From contig CAMYMU010000031.1 in the NCBI GenBank assembly GCA_947259575.1, positions 1-57,127 on the forward strand: 57,127 bases of DNA, in the 5' to 3' direction. Origin of the DNA: an uncultured Ectothiorhodospiraceae bacterium. GTDB lineage: Bacteria; Pseudomonadota; Gammaproteobacteria; UBA6429; Thiohalophilaceae. Each line of letters opens with the position of its first letter. Position 1 is the first letter of the stretch. Both the position numbers and the translations under genes were made by a program. Shown here piece after piece: positions 1-8,193 of the stretch. The notes beneath the pieces are model-generated. The model was not told where the DNA came from, did not search any database, and was given only the letters and a program-made list of their open reading frames with translations.

Positions 1-39
1 AATGATCCAGCGGTGATTGAAGTTTATCTAGGGCACTAA
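1..39 (+). CDS. urtD: C-terminal end of urea ABC transporter ATPase UrtD (partial)
   Basis: The first 39 bases read as twelve codons ending PAVIEVYLGH and a TAA stop. Livg-type ATPases of urea transporters characteristically end in a V-I-E-V-Y-L-G motif. The stop lies 25 bases before the start of urtE, matching the usual urtD-urtE order. Only the tail is visible, so the assignment rests on this motif and its neighbour. Confidence 0.75.
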   Translation, partial: NDPAVIEVYLGH

Positions 40-64
40 TCCATTATCCCAAGAGGAATATATT

Positions 65-754
65 ATGCTACAAGTTGATGATTTACATGTTAACTATGGT
101 CAAAGTGAAATTATTCACGGGCTTTCTTTTGATGCGAAACACAATGAAACCCTGGCTATTATGGGTAGAAATGGCATGGGTAAGACAACCTTGTTTAAAT
201 CGTTAATCGGAGTCATCCCCTCCGTCTCAGGAGAAGTTAAAGTCGACGAGACTATGGTCAGCGGTTTGCAAAGCTTTGAAAGAGTAAGTAATGGCATCGC
301 ATATGTACCTCAGGGAAGAATGATATTCCCAACTTTAACAGTAAAGGAAAATATTGAAACCGGTCTTGAAACGAGCAAGTCGAAAAAAATACCCGATGAT
401 ATCTATGATTTATTTCCGGTCTTGCTCGAAATGAGAAACAGAAAAGGTGGTAACCTATCGGGTGGTCAACAGCAACAACTGGCTATTGCGCGCGCGCTTG
501 TCTCAAATCCAAAGGTGTTATTGCTCGATGAACCTACCGAAGGCATTCAGCCCTCGATTATTAAAGATATTGCAAAAGTACTTAACGATATTCGAAAGCT
601 TCGGGATATTACGATTATCGTGTCAGAGCAAGTATTAAGTTTTACTCTTGAGATAGCGGACCGATTACTCGTGATAGAAAAAGGAAAATTTGTGCATGAG
701 GACTTAAGAGAAAATGTTGACGAGGCGAAAATTAGTAAATATTTATCGGTGTGA
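65..754 (+). CDS. urtE: Urea/short-amide ABC transporter ATP-binding protein UrtE
   Basis: This is a 229-residue LivF-type ATPase that would power the inner-membrane permease for urea or short amides, together with UrtD and a periplasmic binding protein. Walker A (GRNGMGKT) is at residues 34-41, the ABC signature (LSGGQ) at 131-135 and Walker B (VLLLDEP) at 151-157. The glutamine run after the signature and the TEGIQPSIIKDI stretch after Walker B are typical of UrtE and distinguish it from LivF. The ATG follows AGAGGA at a normal distance. It is the last gene of its operon, because the next gene converges on it with one base between the stops. Residues after Walker B are otherwise rather diverged, so substrate preference within the urea/amide group is not certain. 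Confidence 0.88.
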   Translation: MLQVDDLHVNYGQSEIIHGLSFDAKHNETLAIMGRNGMGKTTLFKSLIGVIPSVSGEVKVDETMVSGLQSFERVSNGIAYVPQGRMIFPTLTVKENIETGLETSKSKKIPDDIYDLFPVLLEMRNRKGGNLSGGQQQQLAIARALVSNPKVLLLDEPTEGIQPSIIKDIAKVLNDIRKLRDITIIVSEQVLSFTLEIADRLLVIEKGKFVHEDLRENVDEAKISKYLSV

Positions 755-755
755 T

Positions 756-2375
756 TCAGGCTTCGATATTTAGTTTACTGATACGGTAACGTAACTGCCG
801 GGTTGTCATCCCCAACATGCGCGCAGCAAGGGTTTTGTTACCATTGGCTAGTTTTAAAGTTGATAGGATTTTATCACCAAGGTTTTCATCGACCTTCATA
901 TAAGGGCGATAGTGAGCTTGCTCGCTCGGGTGACTGGTTACTTCCTCATATTCTTGTGTAGCTAATGATTTTTCGTCAAGGTTAGGTTCCTCTATTGGTG
1001 CATAACTTGTATCCATACCGGCTTCGTCATTGAGTATTTCATTGGTTCGCCCAACTGTGATCCAGGAACCGCTGGTTTGCAGCACCGCGCGCTCGACGAT
1101 GTTCTGCAGTTGTCGGATGTTGCCCGGCCAATCATAAGTTTGTAGCGTTTCAATACTGCCCGTCGTGAAACTTAACAGGCGGTCATATATTTCATTGTAT
1201 TTTTCTAAAAAGTATTGGGCGAGAAGTGGAATATCATCTACTCTATGGCGCAATGCGGGTAACGAGATGGGGACAACATTCAAACGATAGAACAAGTCCA
1301 GCCTAAAGTCTTTATTTTCTATCGATTTTTTCAAATTGACATGTGTTGCGGTAATGATCCGGAAATCGACTGTAATCGATTTGTTACTACCGATAGGCTC
1401 TATTCTTTTATCCTGCAAAACACGCAGCAATTTTACCTGTAAATCGGCTGGCATATCGCCTATCTCATCGAGGAATAACGTGCCCCCATCGGCAAGTTGC
1501 AACTTTCCCTTCTTGCTCTGATACGCCCCGGTAAAACTTCCTTTTTCATGGCCAAACAACTCAGACTCGAGTAAATGGTCAGGGATAGATGCACAGTTAA
1601 TTGTTATGTAAGGTCCTTGTTTGCGATTCCCTTCCTGGTGCAGCATACGAGCAAACATTTCCTTACCTGTACCAGACTCACCAAGTAACATAACTGGCGC
1701 ATCGCTGTTTTTTGCGTTTTCCAGTAGTTTAACCGCGGCCAATAACTCTTTACTCGAGCCGATGAGACCATGCTTTTCACACAGACGGACCAGTTTGGCA
1801 CTATCGCTATCAAGGTGCGCATGTGTGTGGGTAATGCCAAGGGCACTCTTTTGGATAATGAAAAGCTCCGGGGCAAGAATCGAGGCGATGATTCGCAACA
1901 TTTCAAGGTCATCATTGAAACGGCGAGAACCTGAACTTAAACGCTGGACGGATAGTACGCCAATCGGTTTGCCATAGACAATAATAGGCACGGAGATAAA
2001 CGATACATCGTCAAAAGAATCGTTCATGGGCTCAGCAATACGGTGCAGGAATTGTGGCTCTGATTTAATGTTTGTAACCAATGCCGTCTGGCCGCTACGC
2101 CAGACATAGCCCGTGATGCCGAGATTAAATGGCACGGTATATTTACCTGTTTCAACCAGTTTAGGATCGAGGCCACATTGGTAAGCAATGACGAGTGTGT
2201 TATCAGAATAATTAGGTAACAGCACTCGTCCATAGTGCAGGTCAGCCCACTTTGAGAGTAGATGTAAAACAGTCAGGATCTTACGTGCTGATGTCGCAGG
2301 CTTGGTCATCTGCTTAGTGACTTCTGAGATCAGCGACATCGTCGTGTTTCGTTCGATACAATTCTCAGCGAGCAT
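756..2375 (-). CDS. NifA-like sigma54-dependent transcriptional activator (GAF, AAA+, HTH)
   Basis: The 539-residue protein has three parts. A GAF sensor domain spans about residues 30-175. A central AAA+ domain carries Walker A (GESGTGKE, 232-239), the sigma54-contact loop (GSFTGA, 279-284) and Walker B (TLFLDEIGD, 299-307). A Fis-type helix-turn-helix lies near 500-535 (NKTLAARMLGMTTRQLRYRI), close to the NifA C-terminus. It should activate sigma54 promoters in response to a ligand or redox signal sensed by GAF. The contact loop has Ser where GAFTGA usually has Ala, a known tolerated variant. The start used here is the upstream ATG; an in-frame ATG 36 bases inside is also possible, and neither has a strong ribosome site. 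It converges on urtE, so control of nitrogen or urea uptake is a reasonable but unproven guess. Confidence 0.88.
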   Translation of the reverse strand: MLAENCIERNTTMSLISEVTKQMTKPATSARKILTVLHLLSKWADLHYGRVLLPNYSDNTLVIAYQCGLDPKLVETGKYTVPFNLGITGYVWRSGQTALVTNIKSEPQFLHRIAEPMNDSFDDVSFISVPIIVYGKPIGVLSVQRLSSGSRRFNDDLEMLRIIASILAPELFIIQKSALGITHTHAHLDSDSAKLVRLCEKHGLIGSSKELLAAVKLLENAKNSDAPVMLLGESGTGKEMFARMLHQEGNRKQGPYITINCASIPDHLLESELFGHEKGSFTGAYQSKKGKLQLADGGTLFLDEIGDMPADLQVKLLRVLQDKRIEPIGSNKSITVDFRIITATHVNLKKSIENKDFRLDLFYRLNVVPISLPALRHRVDDIPLLAQYFLEKYNEIYDRLLSFTTGSIETLQTYDWPGNIRQLQNIVERAVLQTSGSWITVGRTNEILNDEAGMDTSYAPIEEPNLDEKSLATQEYEEVTSHPSEQAHYRPYMKVDENLGDKILSTLKLANGNKTLAARMLGMTTRQLRYRISKLNIEA

Positions 2376-2724
2376 AGTAATTTATATCAGCAGGTCTGAC
2401 TGATATGTCTCCGTGTTTTACTGTGGACTGTGCCTAGACATTTATTTGCAATTGCTATGCCTTTTCCGTTGAGTAAACACTAAGTTTCTAATCTTGAAGG
2501 AATAATTGAGGCCGTTGGGATAGGTGATACAGAAAAAACCAAGCGAGAGTGTGACTTTATGGTGCAGCTTTTCGATTGGTGCTTTAAAGCTATGCAAGCT
2601 TATTAAGGAGAGGAGCTGGATATTTCATATTGCCTGTTTCGGTCTCAGGATTTGTGCAATATTAGAACGGAGTCAAGGTAAAAACTCATAATTATTTTAA
2701 AATTAACAACAACTTTACATGGGA
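2376..2724. other. Intergenic region with no convincing gene
   Basis: This gap separates the starts of the sigma54 activator and the stop of the exported-protein operon. A 41-codon open frame (2484-2606, plus strand) has protein-like composition but no usable start except an ATG at 2559 that would leave 15 residues. A purine-rich ribosome-site-like stretch (AAGGAGAGGAG) follows at about 2605-2615 with no ATG after it. I could not find a -24/-12 sigma54 promoter here by eye. Confidence 0.4.
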
Positions 2725-3333
2725 CTAAGGCGCGAAGGATAGGGTTGATATTGCTGCTTGAATAAGTGTTTTCGCATCAGAAGGTTTATTATAAAGAAAT
2801 ACTATATAGGCATCTGCCTGGCCATCTTTATGTATACCTATCAATAAAGCCTGGCTGTAAGTCTCAGAAAAGCCTGGATTGACATCAAATACGGCTGCTG
2901 AAGCCCAGCCAGCATTAAATAATTTTTTTGCCTGTGTCTGTGGATAGACTGAATTATGTGTGTTTCCGCCGCCACGTGATAACTCGCTTAGCAAAGACTC
3001 AAACAGCAATGGAAATAAATGGTTGGGTTCCGGCGATGCGTTGTGCGGATCATTGTACTCAATCGAGATACGTCCTAGCGGTCTAATTATCAGACGCATC
3101 TCTAGTTCACCCGAACGATGACGTAGCGCTTTCTCATAGTGCAACACTGGGTTCGCTTTTGGCTTGATTTCAATAAAATCCACTGGAGGCACATAAAGCA
3201 GACCAGATTCATCAATTAACTTTTTGAACAAGACTGATTGTGCACCATCTGATGACGTGGGCTCTGCTATTGTTAAGACAGGTACAAACATCAATATCAC
3301 TAATACACATTGTCTTGCGACTACTTCTATCAT
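2725..3333 (-). CDS. Exported protein of unknown function, third gene of cytochrome operon
   Basis: The 202-residue product begins with a clear Sec signal peptide (hydrophobic residues about 6-22, cleavage probably after IAEP). The mature part is soluble-looking, with mixed alpha/beta composition and no cysteine motif, so it does not bind haem c. I do not recognise the family. The start is only 5 bases after the stop of the TPR lipoprotein gene, which is itself 5 bases after the multihaem cytochrome gene, so the three are almost certainly co-transcribed. A periplasmic accessory or assembly role for the cytochrome is inferred from position alone. Confidence 0.75.
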   Translation of the reverse strand: MIEVVARQCVLVILMFVPVLTIAEPTSSDGAQSVLFKKLIDESGLLYVPPVDFIEIKPKANPVLHYEKALRHRSGELEMRLIIRPLGRISIEYNDPHNASPEPNHLFPLLFESLLSELSRGGGNTHNSVYPQTQAKKLFNAGWASAAVFDVNPGFSETYSQALLIGIHKDGQADAYIVFLYNKPSDAKTLIQAAISTLSFAP

Positions 3334-3338
3334 GAAGG

Positions 3339-4169
3339 CTAACCTTTTATGTCTGGCTTACTGCTACTTTCCCATTTATTCAACAATGCTTTTGCTGTTT
3401 CTTTCCATTGCTTTGATGTTGCAATATCTAAAAAATGTTTGAGATCAGCTATTGCTTGTTTGCGGTTACCCATCGCGTCATGCACCGAAGCGCGATTGAA
3501 GTAGGGTGCTGCTGCTTTTGGCTCCGCTATAATACAGGCATCGAAGTCGGTGAGTGCTTGAGAGAAATTACCAGCGTTAAAATTAAGCGAGCCTCGATTG
3601 AAACGTGCAGCAACAAAACCTCCATCCAGCTCTATAGCACTGTCTAAATCGGCCATCGCCTCTTCGGTGCGGCCAAAATGACGATAAGCCTGAGCTCTGT
3701 TAGTAAGAAATCCTGCGTCATGTGGGTCTAGCTCAACAGCTTTGTTTAGATCTGCTAATGCCGCTGCACTGCTTTTCTGTTCTAGATAGAGGCTGCCGCG
3801 AATCCCATATAATGCAGCACTGTTCGGATATTTTGCGATGGCCTGGTTAAGCGTATCTATGGCGACTGCGGGACGACCTTCAGCCCAGTGCTGCAAGGCA
3901 ACCTGGGCATGCTTGTCAGCAGGTAAATTTTCATGAGGGTCATGACGACTACCGTGTGGACCTTTAGGAGTGTTCACGGGAGGCGAAACTTGTTCTTGCG
4001 AGTTGGTATCAGGTTCTTCGCCTTGTGAGTCGATAGTTGGCTGATCAAAATGATTGTCGCAAGCAACTAAACCAACAGCTAAACCCATAGCGACGAACAT
4101 CGCCATGGGCTTAACTAGTCCCATAATACGTAAAACTTCAGCAGTATGTTTTATTAATGAATTACTCAC
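3339..4169 (-). CDS. TPR-repeat lipoprotein, second gene of cytochrome operon
   Basis: The product has 276 residues. Its N-terminal hydrophobic segment ends in a lipobox (GLVAC, Cys37), followed by a Gln/Pro/Ser-rich linker to about residue 85. Tetratricopeptide repeats then run to about 265, with alternating motifs such as ALYGIRGSLYLEQ and AYRHFGRTEEAMADLDSAIELD. TPR solenoids are protein-interaction scaffolds, so it may help assemble or dock the neighbouring cytochrome at a membrane. The start is a GTG overlapping no other gene, 5 bases downstream of the cytochrome stop. An ATG at 4124 would shorten the n-region of the signal and is a realistic alternative. Confidence 0.82.
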   Translation of the reverse strand: MSNSLIKHTAEVLRIMGLVKPMAMFVAMGLAVGLVACDNHFDQPTIDSQGEEPDTNSQEQVSPPVNTPKGPHGSRHDPHENLPADKHAQVALQHWAEGRPAVAIDTLNQAIAKYPNSAALYGIRGSLYLEQKSSAAALADLNKAVELDPHDAGFLTNRAQAYRHFGRTEEAMADLDSAIELDGGFVAARFNRGSLNFNAGNFSQALTDFDACIIAEPKAAAPYFNRASVHDAMGNRKQAIADLKHFLDIATSKQWKETAKALLNKWESSSKPDIKG

Positions 4170-4174
4170 ACTAC

Positions 4175-6556
4175 CTATTTCTTCGACTTACTATATTCCT
4201 GGAGCATTTTATTCATTAACTCAATATGCTCGGCGTCGTTCAGGCTGCCTTTGGTGGAGACCTTACCCCAGAGCTCTTCATTCGTCATCTCGCGATGGCA
4301 ACCCATGCACAGCCCGGTTCTATCCATGGCGTCACGCATTTCCTTAGGTAGCGCGCGTGATAGTGGCCAGTGCGTGCCTACAGTTTGTACCTGCTGGTCA
4401 TCTACGATGATGGTCGACCAGTCAAAGTCTAACGCCTCAATCTTGGGTATCTGAACCTGATAATTCTTGGGAATCACTTTTCCGGTCTTCTGGTCAATCA
4501 AGTCTTCAACGATGTCCACTGGATAGCGTAATTGGTAGACGCCACCGGAAATACCATAACCCTGTGCTTTAGGATTGTTATGGCAACTCTCGCAGGTACG
4601 CGCCTTACGTTGCGCCGAGTGCGGCTGTACTGGTGCCATGTCAATGGCCAATGGCGTCCGTTTCTGTCCCAGCTGTTTTTGCTCATCATAAGAATAGGCA
4701 ACCTGATCAAGGGCAATGGTTTTACCCTTGCGATCTCTAACCGTATAGACGATCTGGCAACCTGGCATCAGCGGTGTGACGCGGCCTTCACCATTGATAC
4801 CTAGTACAGGCTCTTCCCAACGCAGATAGGCGCGGGTTTCTTGAATCTTGCCTGGGCTCTGAATGCCTTTTACACCGAGGGGTGACTCGGCCGTTGAGCC
4901 ATCGGGATTACGTTTTGTACCAGAGGCTACCCAATCAGTAGCCTGATGAGGTTTACCGTTCTTGTCCTTGCCGTAATCAACGTTGACATGGCATCCGTAA
5001 CACTGAGGTACCCAGGAGGCATGGCAGGCATAACACTCCAAACTCTCGGCATGTTTCTCTACACTGCTCATGGCGACCATGGCATCTGGGCTCTTCCAGG
5101 CATTATCTATCTTCAACTGTTTGAGCAACGGAATTTCAAAGTCATTCCCGGTAGCAGAGTGCAGGATTACCTTTTTGCCGCTCTTGACAACGTTACCGAA
5201 GGGGTTACCGCGTGCTGTATTCAAATAACCATCTTTCTTGTCATAATACGTGGCATAGGCAGCGGTTTCCTTCAGAGTTTCAGTAGATAACCCGCGTGCT
5301 TTGCCTTTAAGAGGCTTGGCAAATTCCTCACCATGACCCAGTGGTAATTCCCATGGAAACTGTTCTGGTGTGCCATGGCAGTCCTGACATTCGATCTCTA
5401 CCTGTGCCAGTGTCGTGCCTGGGATATTGCCATCACCGTGCATATCGATTGAGGTATGACAGTCCTGACACAATAACCCACCCTCAGGATTTTCCGGGCG
5501 ACTCTTAATCTGATGGTGCAGATCGTCAGAAATAAACAGATACTGCTTAGTGTGCAGTTTAGGTTGTTTCTTACCTTCTTTATTAAACGGTGAGCCATAA
5601 GGGAACTCCATCAGACCCTGATAGGTCACGCCGATACGTTTGCCGCGATTATGGCAGGAGTTACAGGTCTCGACAGGAATACCCGAATACTCGATATCAC
5701 CATGCTTCACTTTGGCTTTGCGTGTTGACTGTATCTGGTGGGTCAACATGTGCCCTTTTTGTTTCTTGTTGATAGTCGGGTCATTACCTTCATAGATGCC
5801 TTCATTACCGTAAGGTATATGACATGATGAACAACCTTGCCCACGATAATCACCACGTTTCTCACGTCCTTTAACAGTAACGTGACAACGCTGGCATTCC
5901 TGACGCTGATAGGTGAAACCAGCGAGTTTGGGATCTTTTTCAATCTCTTCAACAGAAGGATTGGGTATTTGTTTTAGTTGGGTAGGAAACTGTTCCTTGT
6001 GCGCGGCGATCATATCTTTCATGTAGGCTTTATATTCTTTAGTTCCGACAGATGGCACAGGTCCGTCACCATCTTTGACATCATAATTTCCCCAGGGCAC
6101 CTTATGATTCTGAACCTCCTTAATACCCCAGGTATGAAGATTGCCCTGAATCTTACCCGCCTCGGTATTCATTAAGGATTTTTCCAGACGTTCGGCATAA
6201 CCCTTATGGCAGGCACTTTGTCCACAGCTAAACTTATTAATATCCATGGCACCAGGATCAGGATAAAAAGTTTGTGGGCCTTGTGCTGTTATAAGACCTT
6301 GTGGTGAACCTTTGTGAGCAGACTTGGCATCTTTCGCCTTTGGATTACCACCATGACAGATGACACAGCCTTCTTTATCTCCATGCGATGAACCCATTGC
6401 CTTGATAAGTGCCATCATCGCACTGTTATCATCACGTATTTGTGCGAGTCCATTATGACAACTCATACAGCCTTCTGTGGCAGCGATAGCTTGTATTGGT
6501 AATACGCAAAATAGGAAAAGCAAAGCAATGGTGACTGTCCTGGATAAGATGCTCAT
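4175..6556 (-). CDS. Large periplasmic multihaem c-type cytochrome (about 12 haems)
   Basis: This 793-residue protein has a Sec signal peptide (residues 1-26). It contains eleven CXXCH haem-attachment motifs, beginning at Cys 30, 64, 221, 242, 298, 363, 390, 508, 519, 655 and 750. A twelfth, unusual CX4CH motif is at 111-117. Spare histidines throughout fit bis-His ligation. The spacing is irregular and does not match NrfA, the octahaem hydroxylamine oxidoreductases or decahaem MtrA/MtrC. It probably carries or stores electrons in the periplasm, or reduces a terminal acceptor. It heads a three-gene operon and is divergent from an outer-membrane barrel across a promoter region with a perfect FNR box, suggesting anaerobic respiration. 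I cannot name the substrate. Confidence 0.9.
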   Translation of the reverse strand: MSILSRTVTIALLFLFCVLPIQAIAATEGCMSCHNGLAQIRDDNSAMMALIKAMGSSHGDKEGCVICHGGNPKAKDAKSAHKGSPQGLITAQGPQTFYPDPGAMDINKFSCGQSACHKGYAERLEKSLMNTEAGKIQGNLHTWGIKEVQNHKVPWGNYDVKDGDGPVPSVGTKEYKAYMKDMIAAHKEQFPTQLKQIPNPSVEEIEKDPKLAGFTYQRQECQRCHVTVKGREKRGDYRGQGCSSCHIPYGNEGIYEGNDPTINKKQKGHMLTHQIQSTRKAKVKHGDIEYSGIPVETCNSCHNRGKRIGVTYQGLMEFPYGSPFNKEGKKQPKLHTKQYLFISDDLHHQIKSRPENPEGGLLCQDCHTSIDMHGDGNIPGTTLAQVEIECQDCHGTPEQFPWELPLGHGEEFAKPLKGKARGLSTETLKETAAYATYYDKKDGYLNTARGNPFGNVVKSGKKVILHSATGNDFEIPLLKQLKIDNAWKSPDAMVAMSSVEKHAESLECYACHASWVPQCYGCHVNVDYGKDKNGKPHQATDWVASGTKRNPDGSTAESPLGVKGIQSPGKIQETRAYLRWEEPVLGINGEGRVTPLMPGCQIVYTVRDRKGKTIALDQVAYSYDEQKQLGQKRTPLAIDMAPVQPHSAQRKARTCESCHNNPKAQGYGISGGVYQLRYPVDIVEDLIDQKTGKVIPKNYQVQIPKIEALDFDWSTIIVDDQQVQTVGTHWPLSRALPKEMRDAMDRTGLCMGCHREMTNEELWGKVSTKGSLNDAEHIELMNKMLQEYSKSKK

Positions 6557-6720
6557 CGTCGTTCACCTCTATTTTTTATATTTCTTTGAAATATTAAGTT
6601 GCTTTAGTATCGAGCCACTTACAATTTGTAATGTAATTCTCCAGCATAAACAGATGTTGTACGAGTACACTGTTTAGAATAAACCATCCTGAATAATCTC
6701 AAGAACTAAATGTAGATACA

Positions 6721-6734
6721 TTGATGTAGATCAA
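6721..6734. promoter_or_regulatory. FNR/ANR-type binding site in divergent promoter region
   Basis: The sequence TTGATGTAGATCAA is a perfect match to the FNR/ANR consensus TTGAT-N4-ATCAA. It lies between the divergent cytochrome operon (start 165 bases away) and the porin gene (start about 90 bases away), so one dimer could control both. It indicates induction under low oxygen. No other gene explains the palindrome. Confidence 0.8.
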
Positions 6735-6825
6735 ATGTTATGTCATCAAGAGTGATTAAGATTCGCTGTTAATAACCGTTCGCAAACCACACCATGAACA
6801 CTATCCTTGATAAGGAGAGTTTCAC

Positions 6826-8040
6826 ATGAATATTACAACACTGCGTCAAGCTTTGAGTTTAGACATGAAAGTTTCATTTTGTAACACTCGACTTCACAAC
6901 AAACCCTTAGTATTAATCACATCACTTGTTGTAGGCTTCTGTAGTACAGGTTTAGCGCAGGCAAGCATGTTTGAAACAGCTAAGTTCAAAATCTCGGCAG
7001 ACTTTCGTCTTCGCGGTGAGCAGGATTTTAGTTCTCAAAACAGTAGTGGTGTCGCACGCGACGATCGTCTACGCGCCAGGATACGCACGCGTGTTTCTAT
7101 GAATTACAAAGCAAGTGATCATGTCTCCTGGGGACTACGCTTACGTTCTGGTTCCGATGACAGTCAACAGTCACCCCACATCACAATCCTTGATTTTGAT
7201 GACAATGATACTGGTGATGCCGATTTTAATTGGGATAAATGGTATCTAAAGGGACAAAAAAACTACACCGATGGCAAACTAACAGGCTGGGCAGGCCGTA
7301 ACAGTTTCCCATTCTGGAAACCCAATGAAATGTTTTGGGATGATGACGTTACACCAGCCGGGCTTGCCATTGGTTATAAATTTAATAATATTAATCTTGA
7401 CTTGAATGCTGCTTACTTGTCTTTACCAGCAGGCATGCAGGAATTTTCAGGTAACCTCGCTGGTGCCCAGCTAGTCTATAAAATTAAGCTGGCTCCACAA
7501 CATATTACCCTTGCACTGGGTTGTTACGATTTCGATGCTAATCCTACCGATCCAGATAATGGTATTTATTTACAAAACAATGGTACGCGTGATTACTTTA
7601 TCTGTGTAGCCAATTACAGGCATCAGCTTACCGCCTGGGGACAACCCCTGGTACTTGGCGTTGATTATATGGATAACAGTGAAAGCTATACGGCCGCGGA
7701 TATCGTGGGTACATCCTCTGGCGTGACGGTTAATGACACAAACGGTATTGTGTTATATGCAAAATGGGGACAATTGAATAATCCTGGTGACTGGCTACTT
7801 GCATGGCATTACGCTGAGATCGAGGAACTGGCTGTGAACAACTCTTTCTCACAAGATGACTGGGTGCGTTGGGGATCAGCCACCCAAACACGTGGCAGTA
7901 ATATTGAAGGCCACGAATTTAGAGTCGCCCATGCTTTTGCCAACGATGTTAATGTGGTAGGTCGTTTGTATGTCGTGGATGCCATTACCAATGTCGAAGA
8001 TGGCAATCGTTTCCGCGTCGATCTAAATTATAAATTCTAA
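6826..8040 (+). CDS. Outer-membrane porin-like beta-barrel
   Basis: The 404-residue product has a signal peptide with a long n-region (hydrophobic core about residues 26-45, cleavage after LAQA). The mature chain consists of alternating amphipathic strands rich in aromatic residues and ends in Asn-Tyr-Lys-Phe, the C-terminal Phe used by the Bam machinery. Sequence features such as ADFRLRGEQDF and the acidic turns fit the putative porins often found beside respiratory gene clusters. The start is supported by AAGGAG 9 bases upstream. It is divergent from the multihaem cytochrome operon and shares its FNR box. It could admit or export the substrate of that cytochrome; whether it also sheathes the cytochrome, as MtrB does, is unknown. 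Confidence 0.85.
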   Translation: MNITTLRQALSLDMKVSFCNTRLHNKPLVLITSLVVGFCSTGLAQASMFETAKFKISADFRLRGEQDFSSQNSSGVARDDRLRARIRTRVSMNYKASDHVSWGLRLRSGSDDSQQSPHITILDFDDNDTGDADFNWDKWYLKGQKNYTDGKLTGWAGRNSFPFWKPNEMFWDDDVTPAGLAIGYKFNNINLDLNAAYLSLPAGMQEFSGNLAGAQLVYKIKLAPQHITLALGCYDFDANPTDPDNGIYLQNNGTRDYFICVANYRHQLTAWGQPLVLGVDYMDNSESYTAADIVGTSSGVTVNDTNGIVLYAKWGQLNNPGDWLLAWHYAEIEELAVNNSFSQDDWVRWGSATQTRGSNIEGHEFRVAHAFANDVNVVGRLYVVDAITNVEDGNRFRVDLNYKF

Positions 8041-8100
8041 TTAAACTAACAATAGCTGATGCTCAACATTGCAGAGAACAGTTGTATAAGACAATCGGTA

Positions 8101-8157
8101 CAGAGAGCACTTCAGAATCCCTTCGGGCTTCCTTAAGTGCTCTCTGTCCTTTTCTTT
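8101..8157 (+). terminator. Rho-independent terminator after the porin gene
   Basis: A perfect 12-bp stem (CAGAGAGCACTT pairing with AAGTGCTCTCTG at 8135-8146) is followed by a T-rich tail. The loop itself contains a small CCCTTCGGG hairpin. Confidence 0.85.
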
Positions 8158-8193
8158 TCCGACTCCGTCTTTTCTTTTTTGTTAGGTTGATGC

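Noticed and set aside
2376-2724. Possible sigma54 promoter between the activator and the exported-protein operon
   Set aside because: I found no TGGC-N7-TTGC-type element with correct spacing on either strand by eye.
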